From NCBI GenBank assembly GCA_015069385.1, contig SVIS01000004.1, positions 1 to 64,000 of the forward strand: a stretch of 64,000 bases of DNA, given 5' to 3'. Positions 40,253-49,057 of the stretch are shown piece by piece (position 1 is the stretch's first letter; each line of letters starts with the position of its first letter). This DNA comes from Clostridiales bacterium. Its GTDB lineage: Bacteria > Bacillota > Clostridia > Christensenellales > UBA1242. The position numbers and the translations under genes were made by a program. Under the pieces are notes generated by a model. That model ran no database searches. It had not been told where the DNA came from and saw only the letters and a list, made by a program, of their open reading frames with translations.

Positions 40253-40534
40253 ATGAATAAGTACGAACTTATGTATATCATTTCTGCTGATGCTACTGAA
40301 GAACAACGTGAAGCTTTAATTGAAAAATATAAAGCTTTTGTTGAAAATAAAGGTGGTGTTGTTTCAGGTGTTGATAAACTTGGCATGAAAAAATTCGCTT
40401 ATAGGATCAACTTCAAAAATGAAGGTTTCTATGTTTTAATGAATTTTGAAGCAAACGGCGAAATCGTTAAAGAAATGAACAATGCTATGAACATTGCTGA
40501 CTTAGTTGTAAGACAAATGTTTGTAAGAAAGTAA
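40253..40534 (+). CDS. rpsF: 30S ribosomal protein S6
   Basis: MNKYELMYIISADATEEQREALIEKYK...KLGMKKFAYRINFKNEGFYVLMNFEA; rpsF-ssb-rpsR order. Confidence 0.97.
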   Translation: MNKYELMYIISADATEEQREALIEKYKAFVENKGGVVSGVDKLGMKKFAYRINFKNEGFYVLMNFEANGEIVKEMNNAMNIADLVVRQMFVRK

Positions 40535-40544
40535 GAGGTAAAAA

Positions 40545-40952
40545 ATGAACAGAGTTTTTTTGATAGGAAATTTAACACGTGACCCAGAACTTGCTGTAAC
40601 AAATAGTGGTGTTTCTGTTTGCCGTTTTTCAATTGCAGTGTCACGTCGCTTTTCTAATGCTGAAGGCGAAAGGGAAACTGACTTTTTTAATATTGTAGTA
40701 TGGCGTGCTCAAGGCGAAAATTGCCACAAATATTTAAAAAAAGGTAGTAAATGTGCAGTATTTGGTTCACTTCAAAACAGAAGTTATGAAGCGCAAGATG
40801 GCACAAAACGTTCAGTTACCGACATTGTTGCCGATGAAGTAGAGTTTTTAAATTCAAAATCATCAGCTGATGGCGCTAGTGAAAGAACTATTGAACCAAA
40901 AAAGGAAGTTACCGAACTCGAACCAATTGATGACGATAATCTTCCATTTTAA
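40545..40952 (+). CDS. ssb: Single-stranded DNA-binding protein
   Basis: [36 protein letters not shown]; acidic tail DDDNLPF. Confidence 0.98.
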   Translation: MNRVFLIGNLTRDPELAVTNSGVSVCRFSIAVSRRFSNAEGERETDFFNIVVWRAQGENCHKYLKKGSKCAVFGSLQNRSYEAQDGTKRSVTDIVADEVEFLNSKSSADGASERTIEPKKEVTELEPIDDDNLPF

Positions 40953-40978
40953 TAATTTTAGTTAAAAGGAGAAACAAA

Positions 40979-41266
40979 ATGGCTGAAGTAAACGAAACTG
41001 TAGAAACTGCAGTTGAAGAGAAAAAAGAAGAAAGAGTTAAAAAATATCGTAAACCAATGCAAAGAAAAAAAGTTTGCGCTTTCTGCGTAGATAAATCTAA
41101 TGCTATTGATTACAAAGATGTTGCAAAATTAAGAAGATATATTACCGAAAATGGTAAAATTCTTCCAAGACGTCAAACTGGTGTTTGCGCTATTCACCAA
41201 AGAGAACTTGCTCTTGCAATTAAACGTGCAAGAAATATGGCTCTTTTACCATTCAAAGGCGAATAA
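40979..41266 (+). CDS. rpsR: 30S ribosomal protein S18
   Basis: [63 protein letters not shown]. Confidence 0.98.
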   Translation: MAEVNETVETAVEEKKEERVKKYRKPMQRKKVCAFCVDKSNAIDYKDVAKLRRYITENGKILPRRQTGVCAIHQRELALAIKRARNMALLPFKGE

Positions 41267-41346
41267 TTTTTAAAAAACTCTGCAATTTTGTGGAGTTTTT
41301 TATTAAAAAATATTGCCCTTTTAAAAGGGCAATATTTTATGTAAAA

Positions 41347-41502
41347 TTAATCAGCATATTCATAATAATATTCACTGCTTTGTGTTGGTGGCAAATGCTC
41401 GCCTTTTTGTACTCTTACACTAGCCATATGACGACCATTTTTGTCGCATACTGCGTAATTTCCAGTAGCAGGTGCTAAATCACCAGGATTTAATTTGCGC
41501 AT
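41347..41502 (-). CDS. YjzC-like small protein (51 aa), below the ORF-track length cutoff
   Basis: MRKLNPGDLAPATGNYAVCDKNGRHMASVRVQKGEHLPPTQSSEYYYEYAD; AGGAGG upstream; palindromic terminator at about 41307-41338. Confidence 0.75.
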   Translation of the reverse strand: MRKLNPGDLAPATGNYAVCDKNGRHMASVRVQKGEHLPPTQSSEYYYEYAD

Positions 41503-41736
41503 TGTTTTTACCTCCTTTACAAAAATAGTTTGTGCTATAAAATATAAAATATTAAAATTTATAAAAATATTTAAATTAATAATAAAAAATATTATTATAA
41601 ATATTAAAAATAAATATTTTAAATCTATTTTATATAAATATTATTATTAAAGAATTTATAATTAATTTAAAAAAAGGTATTTACAAGTTTAAAAAAGTAT
41701 GATAAACTCTTGGTATACAAATGGAGGTAACATATT

Positions 41737-41922
41737 ATGCCAAAAGCAACAATTAGAACTTATGGTAATTTTAACGTTAATGGTACTGTTATTAATGTAA
41801 GCAAAATCACTTGTGAAGATGCAAACATTGCAAATATAGAAAAAGAAGTTAGTTTTGGAAAATATTCTAAAAAACTACCTCTTCATGGCAAAGTTAAAAA
41901 TATCGACCTTGGCAGAGAATAA
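41737..41922 (+). CDS. Hypothetical small protein (61 aa)
   Basis: GGAGGTAA upstream of ATG; terminator AGCCCTTAG..CTAGGGGCTTTTTT follows. Confidence 0.7.
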   Translation: MPKATIRTYGNFNVNGTVINVSKITCEDANIANIEKEVSFGKYSKKLPLHGKVKNIDLGRE

Positions 41923-42046
41923 TTTGTATAATTAAGCCCTTAGTTTTTCTAGGGGCTTTTTTGTACTTTTTATTACAAAATTTGCAAAAATATTTGGTTA
42001 AATATTTATCTTGTGGTAGAATACAATAAATAAGAGGGGCTTATTT

Positions 42047-42313
42047 ATGGAACAATTTATTTTTCCTGCTGTGTTTTTTCAAGAAGAGGGAGAGGCTGAT
42101 TATACAGTAGTTTTTCCTGATCTAAATATTTTTACTGACGGCAAAACACTTGTCGAGGCTTTTTTGTTCGCTAAAGACTATTTAAAAGTATATTGCTCCT
42201 ATGCAAAAAAATATGAAATAGAAATTCCTAGCCCAAGCAAATTTGTAAACATTGCTGAGCGTTTTCCAAAAGCAATTTGTATGTTGGTTGATGCCTACGT
42301 ACCAAATGCATAA
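42047..42313 (+). CDS. HicB-like domain protein
   Basis: FPAVFFQEEGEADYTVVFPDLNIFTDGKTLVEAFLFAKDYL resembles HicB-type fold; no adjacent HicA seen. Confidence 0.65.
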   Translation: MEQFIFPAVFFQEEGEADYTVVFPDLNIFTDGKTLVEAFLFAKDYLKVYCSYAKKYEIEIPSPSKFVNIAERFPKAICMLVDAYVPNA

Positions 42314-42363
42314 TAAAAATAGAGTAGTGTTAAAAACGCAACCTTAAAATAGGTTGCGTTTTT

Positions 42364-43158
42364 TTACCTTTCAAAATCAATTTCTTTAAAGGTTTTATTT
42401 TCTTGTTTTTGTTCTGTTTGTGCTTTAGGTTTTTCAATTACCTCTTTAACAGGTTCTTGTATTTCTTTTTGTATGTTGTTTAGTTCCTGCATATATGGGT
42501 TGGTGCTTTCTGTTTGCTGCTTTTGAGACTGAAATTGTGCTTTTAAATTATTCGCTATAATTTGCCTTGCTTGTTCTCTTAATTTTGCATTTTCTTGTTC
42601 TGCTTGAATATTTGTATTTTGTTCAAGCACTACAAAAGCATTAGCAAGCGTTTGTACATTGCACATTTCGTTAAAAGTTTCTTCCATTAAATCGGCAAGT
42701 GACCAATTAAGGGCAAGCAAACTTTGATACATTTTTAACTTATTTTTTTCTTTTTTAAGTTTTGCAATAAATATTTTTAAAAGTTGTATTCTCATTTGCA
42801 AATAAAGTATAATTTTTTGTAATTTTGCCTTATCATTGGGTGAAAGTTCGGCACTGTTTAATTTACCTGTAAGTTCGTTTAAAAGTGCTTCACATGCGGC
42901 AAGTGAATTTTCAAAAGCGGCTTTGGTTGCTTTGTCACCTTTTTCAATAAATTCTGGGCTTGAAAAATCTTTTGCATCTTTATTATTTTTTAATACGTCG
43001 GTAATAAATTCTTCACCTAAAACAAAGTTTTCACCAAGGGGGTTAAAACCTGTTTCAATATAACTTTGGCCCAATTCTTCATTATATAAATTTAATGCAT
43101 TATAAACATTGTAATTTGAAACTATTGTTTCTTGCTTCTCTTCCATAATATTTTCCAT
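42364..43158 (-). CDS. Hypothetical coiled-coil protein
   Basis: 264-aa ORF rich in helical K/E/Q stretches. Confidence 0.65.
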   Translation of the reverse strand: MENIMEEKQETIVSNYNVYNALNLYNEELGQSYIETGFNPLGENFVLGEEFITDVLKNNKDAKDFSSPEFIEKGDKATKAAFENSLAACEALLNELTGKLNSAELSPNDKAKLQKIILYLQMRIQLLKIFIAKLKKEKNKLKMYQSLLALNWSLADLMEETFNEMCNVQTLANAFVVLEQNTNIQAEQENAKLREQARQIIANNLKAQFQSQKQQTESTNPYMQELNNIQKEIQEPVKEVIEKPKAQTEQKQENKTFKEIDFER

Positions 43159-43296
43159 ATAGTAAAGTATAAAGCAATTTTATTGTATTGTCAATTTTTT
43201 GGTTATTTGAAAATATTTTCAAGCAAGTGCATAATGTTATATTTTTTGACTTTACATTTAAAATGTTTTAAACTTTAAAAAAGAGGTTTTAATATA

Positions 43297-44058
43297 ATGA
43301 TAGATACTCATGCACATTTACAAGATGAAAAATTTGAAGATTATAATCAAATAATATATAATGCACAAAAAGTTGGTGTGAATAAAATTGTGTGTGCAAG
43401 TTCAAGTATAAAAACTTCCATTTTGGCAGTTAAAATTGCAAATGAACACCAAAATATTTTTGCTACTGTAGGTGTGCACCCTGAAGAGGCGGAGGAGTGG
43501 AATGAGCAGGCAAGGCAAAATTTAATAAAACTTGCAAAATCTAAAAAAGTTGTTGCTATTGGAGAAATTGGCTTAGATTATTACTATGAGTTTTGCACTC
43601 GCCAGCAGCAAAAGAAAGCATTTATCGAACAAATAAAACTTGCCAATGAACTTTCGTTGCCGGTTGTAATTCATACACGTGATGCATCAGGCGATACAAT
43701 TCAAATTTTGCGTGAAAATTTGAAGTATTTAACAAATGGAGTTGTAATTCATTGCTATAGTATGAGCCTAGAAATATTAAAAGAAATTATTGATTATGGT
43801 TTTTATATTTCGCTTGGCGGAGCAATAACTTTTAAAAATGCAAGAGGTCTTTTAGATATTGTAAAAGAATGTCCATTAAACCGCTTAATGCTTGAAACCG
43901 ATTGCCCTTATATGAGTCCTGAGCCATTTAGGGGTAAGCGTAACGAACCCAAAAATGTTGTATTTGTTGCTGAAAAAATTGCTGAACTTAAAAATATGTC
44001 ATTGGCTCAAGTGCAAAAAATAACTACCGCAAATGCAGAGCAGTTTTTTAAAATTTAA
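43297..44058 (+). CDS. tatD: TatD family deoxyribonuclease
   Basis: MIDTHAHLQDEKF; GVHPEEAEEW; AIGEIGLDYYYEF; PVVIHTRDASGDT; LETDCPYMSPEPFRGKRNEP. Confidence 0.97.
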   Translation: MIDTHAHLQDEKFEDYNQIIYNAQKVGVNKIVCASSSIKTSILAVKIANEHQNIFATVGVHPEEAEEWNEQARQNLIKLAKSKKVVAIGEIGLDYYYEFCTRQQQKKAFIEQIKLANELSLPVVIHTRDASGDTIQILRENLKYLTNGVVIHCYSMSLEILKEIIDYGFYISLGGAITFKNARGLLDIVKECPLNRLMLETDCPYMSPEPFRGKRNEPKNVVFVAEKIAELKNMSLAQVQKITTANAEQFFKI

Positions 44059-44074
44059 ATAATATAGGTAAAAT

Positions 44075-44914
44075 ATGAAAGAGTTAGATACAATTAAGTC
44101 AAATAACTTTAAATTTAATAAAAAATTTGGTCAAAATTTTATTTTTGATAAAAATTTGTTAAATGCCATAATACAAGATAGTAAAATTTCGAAGCAAGAT
44201 GATGTTTTGGAAATTGGACCAGGTGCGGGTACATTAACAAGAGTAATTGCTAGCCATGCAAAAAAAGTTGTAAGTTATGAAATTGACCAAAATTTAAAAC
44301 CGGTGCTAGAAGAAAATTTAAAAGATTTATCAAATTCTAGCATTATTTTTGCAGATGCTTTAAAAACGCCAATTAATGAAATTGAAAAACATTTTAATGG
44401 GGAATATTGCATTGTAGCTAATTTGCCATATTATATTACAACTCCATTAATTTTTAAATTTGTTGAAGAAACAAAAAGAGTTAAAAGTATGTGTATTATG
44501 GTTCAAAAAGAAGTTGGCGAGCGTTTGGTAGCAAAGGTTAAAGACTCAAACTATGGCTCTATTAGTGTTGTTTTAGATTTTTATGGTGATGTTAAAGTAT
44601 TGAGACAAGTGCCAAGAAGAATGTTTGTTCCTAGTCCTAATGTTGACTCTTGTATTGTACAAATAACATTTATAAAAGATAAATATAAGGCAAATCCTAT
44701 GATGTTTGAAAAAATAGTTAAATCGGCATTTGCTAATAGACGAAAAACTTTGGCAAATAATATGGCTAACGATTTTAATATTTCTAAAGAAGAAGTATAT
44801 AACGCATTAAAAATTTGTGGTTTGCCTGAACAAATAAGAGGCGATGCTCTTAGTACTAGCCAGTTTGTAACACTTACCAACTATTTCGACAAAATTAGCC
44901 TAAAAAGTAAATAA
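44075..44914 (+). CDS. rsmA: 16S rRNA dimethyladenosine transferase
   Basis: FKFNKKFGQNFIFDKNLLNAI; VLEIGPGAGTLTRVIA; VANLPYYITTPLIFK. Confidence 0.97.
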   Translation: MKELDTIKSNNFKFNKKFGQNFIFDKNLLNAIIQDSKISKQDDVLEIGPGAGTLTRVIASHAKKVVSYEIDQNLKPVLEENLKDLSNSSIIFADALKTPINEIEKHFNGEYCIVANLPYYITTPLIFKFVEETKRVKSMCIMVQKEVGERLVAKVKDSNYGSISVVLDFYGDVKVLRQVPRRMFVPSPNVDSCIVQITFIKDKYKANPMMFEKIVKSAFANRRKTLANNMANDFNISKEEVYNALKICGLPEQIRGDALSTSQFVTLTNYFDKISLKSK

Positions 44915-44969
44915 ATGTATACCTCAATGTTAAAATATATATCATATAATTAAGGCAACTATAGTTTAG

Positions 44970-45887
44970 TTGGAGGGAAAAATGATATATAAAAAAAGTG
45001 TAGTACTTTCGAGTGTAAATAAAGGCAAAGAAAAGGGTGTTTTAACTTTAGAATATGATGGCGGTGAAATGCTTGGCAATGTTAGATTATATAACTTTTC
45101 TCGTGAGCCAGAGGGTATTTTAAGCGTAGGCATCTTACATGATGGGCAAGTTTTTAAAGCAGGTTTAACTTTTGAAAAAGCAGGTTTTTATACTTTTAAA
45201 TTAAATGGTACTAAAAATTTAGAAAAATTTTCTTGCGCAGTTGTTAATTTTGTAAAAGGTGAAGCAACTCCGCTTTTGCATGGTGCAACAAATGGTGCGC
45301 CAACAACCGAAGAGAGACTTGCAAATTCGCTTTGCGTCTTTGACCAACCCGCAACTGTAGAAAATGTTGAAAATACACTTGATGCAAACGGCATTTTTTT
45401 GCAAGAACAATCTGCAATTGATGAATATATTGACCAACAAATTTCTGCCTGTGAAAATGGTTGTGTGGGTTGCAAATATAGAGATGCTTTTTTTAAACAA
45501 GAGGACTCTATTTTGCCAGAAGAAGACGAGGTAGAGGAAGAAGAATCATTCTTTGATGGCATAAAAGAGCAAATTACTACATTGTTTGAAAAATATCCCG
45601 AAGAAGAATTTTTAAAGCAAATTATTCCTGATTCTAAATGGGTAAAAATAGATTACGAAGAAAAAGGAGAATATTACGTTGTTGGTTTAATGTATGAAAA
45701 CGACCAAATAAAATATGTTTGTTATGGTGTGCCTAGTGTTTATAATGAAGAGGCGCCTAAAGACATAAAAGGCTTTGCTCAGTGGCTTCCAATTGATATA
45801 TCTAAAGAACAAGGCTTTGGTTATTGGATTACATATCAAGATGCAACAACTGGTGAAAATGTAAAACTTGAATTTGAAAACGTTTAA
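44970..45887 (+). CDS. Hypothetical protein
   Basis: 305-aa ORF with GGAGG upstream and terminator downstream; central CENGCVGCKYRDAF Cys cluster. Confidence 0.75.
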   Translation: MEGKMIYKKSVVLSSVNKGKEKGVLTLEYDGGEMLGNVRLYNFSREPEGILSVGILHDGQVFKAGLTFEKAGFYTFKLNGTKNLEKFSCAVVNFVKGEATPLLHGATNGAPTTEERLANSLCVFDQPATVENVENTLDANGIFLQEQSAIDEYIDQQISACENGCVGCKYRDAFFKQEDSILPEEDEVEEEESFFDGIKEQITTLFEKYPEEEFLKQIIPDSKWVKIDYEEKGEYYVVGLMYENDQIKYVCYGVPSVYNEEAPKDIKGFAQWLPIDISKEQGFGYWITYQDATTGENVKLEFENV

Positions 45888-46036
45888 AAAATAGCCCTTT
45901 AAAATTTTAGAGGGCTATTTTTTAACAAACTTATTATATTATTAATACACTATTAAAGTTGTATTTTAAAGTTCGACAAAATATTTGCAAAAAGATTGGG
46001 CATTTGTTAAAATGGCATGGCAAAGGAGAAAAGTGT

Positions 46037-46591
46037 ATGCTAATAATAATTTCTGGTTCGGCAGGCGTAGGTAAAAATACTGTTATAACAAAGTTGTTAG
46101 AAAAATATAACAATTTAAAACTTTTACAAACTTGTACCACAAGGCCACCTAGAAATACCGATTCAGCCATGCATAATCCGTATATTTATTTAACAAAAGA
46201 GCAGTTTGAACAAAAAATAAAAAATGGTGAACTTTTTGAGTTTGAAGAAATTCACCAAAACTATTATGGCATGTTAAATTCATCGCTTGACCAAATTGCT
46301 AAGGATAAAGAAAATAATTATATTAAAGATATTGGTGTTTTAGGTCAAAAAAATATTAAATGTGCATTAAAAAATAGGGCAAAAGTGCTTTCAATATTTT
46401 TAACTGCACCAAAAGATGAATTAATAAAAAGATTAAAAGAACGTGGAGACCACGACATTGATTTAAGAATATCACGTATGGAATTTGAACTTTCTTATGC
46501 CAAAAATTATGATGCCATAATTGAAAATACAAACTTAAATAAAACTCTTGCACAAATAGAAAAATTAATAACAGCAAAAAGTAAAAAATAA
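46037..46591 (+). CDS. gmk: Guanylate kinase-like protein
   Basis: MLIIISGSAGVGKNTVITKLL; LLQTCTTRPPRNTD; GELFEFEEIHQNYYG; ATG 46037 follows AAAGGAG. Confidence 0.88.
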   Translation: MLIIISGSAGVGKNTVITKLLEKYNNLKLLQTCTTRPPRNTDSAMHNPYIYLTKEQFEQKIKNGELFEFEEIHQNYYGMLNSSLDQIAKDKENNYIKDIGVLGQKNIKCALKNRAKVLSIFLTAPKDELIKRLKERGDHDIDLRISRMEFELSYAKNYDAIIENTNLNKTLAQIEKLITAKSKK

Positions 46592-46627
46592 ATAAAAAAA
46601 ACTGTAAATTATTACAGTTTTTTTTAT

Positions 46628-46981
46628 TTATCTCTGTGAACCTAATTTTTTATTTTTTTCAATTTTTCTTTTATTATACCATGCTGTAATTGTGCGATTT
46701 TTAAATACATCGGCAATTTTATTCATATGTTTATCAATACCTAATAGTACTGTTAATTCATTAGTATATTTAATAATATCTTTGTCTAAATTGCCAATAT
46801 TTTGTTCGTACCAATCACGTTCTTCAATATTAGTATATCCTTCTAAAAAATGGCGACCAAAATGCGCATATAGTTTATTATTGCGCTCTTGAATAAGTTT
46901 ATCCAATATTTCAAAATATTCGTTTTCAGTTAATAATTTCAAATTATTAAATCCTCCAAAAGTTTTTATATATTTTAACAT
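46628..46981 (-). CDS. Hypothetical protein
   Basis: 117-aa ORF on minus strand. Confidence 0.5.
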   Translation of the reverse strand: MLKYIKTFGGFNNLKLLTENEYFEILDKLIQERNNKLYAHFGRHFLEGYTNIEERDWYEQNIGNLDKDIIKYTNELTVLLGIDKHMNKIADVFKNRTITAWYNKRKIEKNKKLGSQR

Positions 46982-47075
46982 ACATTTATGGCAAAATCAA
47001 TACTGTTTTTAACTTGAAAAAAAATTAAAAGTTGTAGTATACTAAATTGTAAAATATATTTTTAAAGGAATTTTT

Positions 47076-49037
47076 ATGTCAACAACTTATGAAGCAAAAG
47101 ATATTGTCGTATTAGAGGGTTTAGATGCTGTTCGCTTGCGTCCGGGTATGTATATTGGTACAACAGGCATAAAAGGCTTGCATCATCTGCTTTGGGAAAT
47201 TGTAGATAACGCTATTGATGAAATTGCAAATGGCTTTGGTGACACAATTAAAATAACAATTAATGAGGATGGCAGTGCTACTGTAAGTGATAATGGTCGC
47301 GGCATACCAGTTGATATGCATCCAACAGCAAAAGTAAGTGCAGTTCAGGTTGTTTTTACTGAACTTCATGCTGGTGGAAAATTTAATAACTCTAACTACT
47401 CATTTTCGGGTGGTTTGCATGGTGTTGGCGCTTCGGTTACCAACGCACTTTCTCGTTGGTTAAATGTAACAGTTTGTAAAAATCGTAAAAAATATTATAT
47501 GGAGTTTGAGTCTTATTCGGCTCCAAATGGTAAAATTAAAAGCGGTGTGCCAAAGGCACCATTAAAAGAAATTGGTGACACTTCTGAACGTGGTACAACT
47601 GTTAGTTTTTTGCCAGATGACCGTGTGTTTGGTGAACTTACATTTGAGTTTGAAACAATTGCAAAAAGGGTAGAAGAATTAGCATTTTTAAATAAGGGCT
47701 TAAAAATTGAACTGTTTGATATGCGTACTGGCCAAAAGGCATCTTATCATTACGAAGGTGGAATTAAAGACTTTTTGCTTTATGTAGATAAAAATAAAAA
47801 CAGACTTTTTAGCACACCAATATATTTTAGTGCCGAAACTGAAGTTTTAAAAGCCGAGTGTGCTCTTGAATATACCGATGGCTATACAGAAAACTGCTTT
47901 AGTTTTGTTAATAATATTCCAACAACCGAGGGTGGTATGCATGAAGCAGGCTTTAAGTCTGCATTTACTAGAGTGTTAAACGACTACGCACGTTCTCATG
48001 GCTATTTAAAAGAAAAAGATGCTAATCTTTTGGGCGATGACTATCGTGAAGGTTTATCTGTTATTATTGCTGTTAAAATGAAAAATGTTCAGTTTGAAGG
48101 TCAAACCAAAACAAAACTTGGTAATCCTGAGGCAAAAACAGAACTTGAAAGTATCACAATAAAAGAACTTACAAAATTCTTTAACGATAAATCTAACGAA
48201 AAAGTTGCTGATGTTATAATTAACAAAGCAAAAGGTGCAGCCAAAAGCCGTGAGGCGGCAAAGCATGCAAAAGAAATTACTCGTGCAAAAAATAGCGCAG
48301 GCAGTTTTAATTTAGTTGGTAAACTAGCATCTTGCACAAGCCGTAAAAGTGAACTATGTGAATTATTTATTGTGGAGGGTGATTCGGCTGGTGGCTCTGC
48401 AAAAATGGGGCGTGATAGAAAAACACAAGCAATTTTACCACTTAGAGGAAAACCATTAAATGCCGAAAAAAAACGTATTGACCAAGTTCTTGCCAATGAG
48501 GAAATTCAAACAATTATTTCGGCTTTAGAAACAGGTATTCAAGAGGATTTTGACATAAATTCTCTTCGTTATGGCAAAGTAATTATTTTATCCGATGCTG
48601 ACCAAGATGGTATGCATATAAGAAGTATTTTGCTAACTTTCTTTTATAGATATATGCGTGGTCTTATTACAAGTGGTCATGTTTTTGTTGGCTTGCCACC
48701 TTTATATAAAGTTTATAAAAAAGACTATACCGAATATGTTTATTCTGACTTAGAATTACCTGATGCAATACAGCGCTGTGGTAAGGGCTATAGTATTCAA
48801 AGGTATAAAGGTCTTGGTGAAATGAATCCTGAACAACTTTGGGAAACAACTATGGATCCAGAAAAACGTACATTAATGCAAGTAACAATTGAAGATGCTG
48901 CACAGGCAGAAAAAATGGTTACTGTTTGGATGGGTGATAATATAGATGCTAGAAAAGAATATATTGCACAACATGCCAATTTTGATAGAACTGATAAATT
49001 TGCAGAAGAATATTCGAATAAAACAATAAATAGATAA
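47076..49037 (+). CDS. parE: DNA topoisomerase IV/gyrase subunit B
   Basis: GLDAVRLRPGMYIGTTGIKGLHHLLWEIVDNAIDE; VEGDSAGGSAKMGRDRKTQAILPLRGKPLNAEK; YKGLGEMNPEQLWETTMDP. ParE versus GyrB not separable by eye. Confidence 0.93.
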   Translation: MSTTYEAKDIVVLEGLDAVRLRPGMYIGTTGIKGLHHLLWEIVDNAIDEIANGFGDTIKITINEDGSATVSDNGRGIPVDMHPTAKVSAVQVVFTELHAGGKFNNSNYSFSGGLHGVGASVTNALSRWLNVTVCKNRKKYYMEFESYSAPNGKIKSGVPKAPLKEIGDTSERGTTVSFLPDDRVFGELTFEFETIAKRVEELAFLNKGLKIELFDMRTGQKASYHYEGGIKDFLLYVDKNKNRLFSTPIYFSAETEVLKAECALEYTDGYTENCFSFVNNIPTTEGGMHEAGFKSAFTRVLNDYARSHGYLKEKDANLLGDDYREGLSVIIAVKMKNVQFEGQTKTKLGNPEAKTELESITIKELTKFFNDKSNEKVADVIINKAKGAAKSREAAKHAKEITRAKNSAGSFNLVGKLASCTSRKSELCELFIVEGDSAGGSAKMGRDRKTQAILPLRGKPLNAEKKRIDQVLANEEIQTIISALETGIQEDFDINSLRYGKVIILSDADQDGMHIRSILLTFFYRYMRGLITSGHVFVGLPPLYKVYKKDYTEYVYSDLELPDAIQRCGKGYSIQRYKGLGEMNPEQLWETTMDPEKRTLMQVTIEDAAQAEKMVTVWMGDNIDARKEYIAQHANFDRTDKFAEEYSNKTINR

Positions 49038-49057
49038 AAAGGTAACTAAAACCAAAT

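Noticed and set aside
42047-42313. HicAB toxin-antitoxin module
   Set aside because: Only a HicB-like domain is present; no HicA-like ORF on either side.
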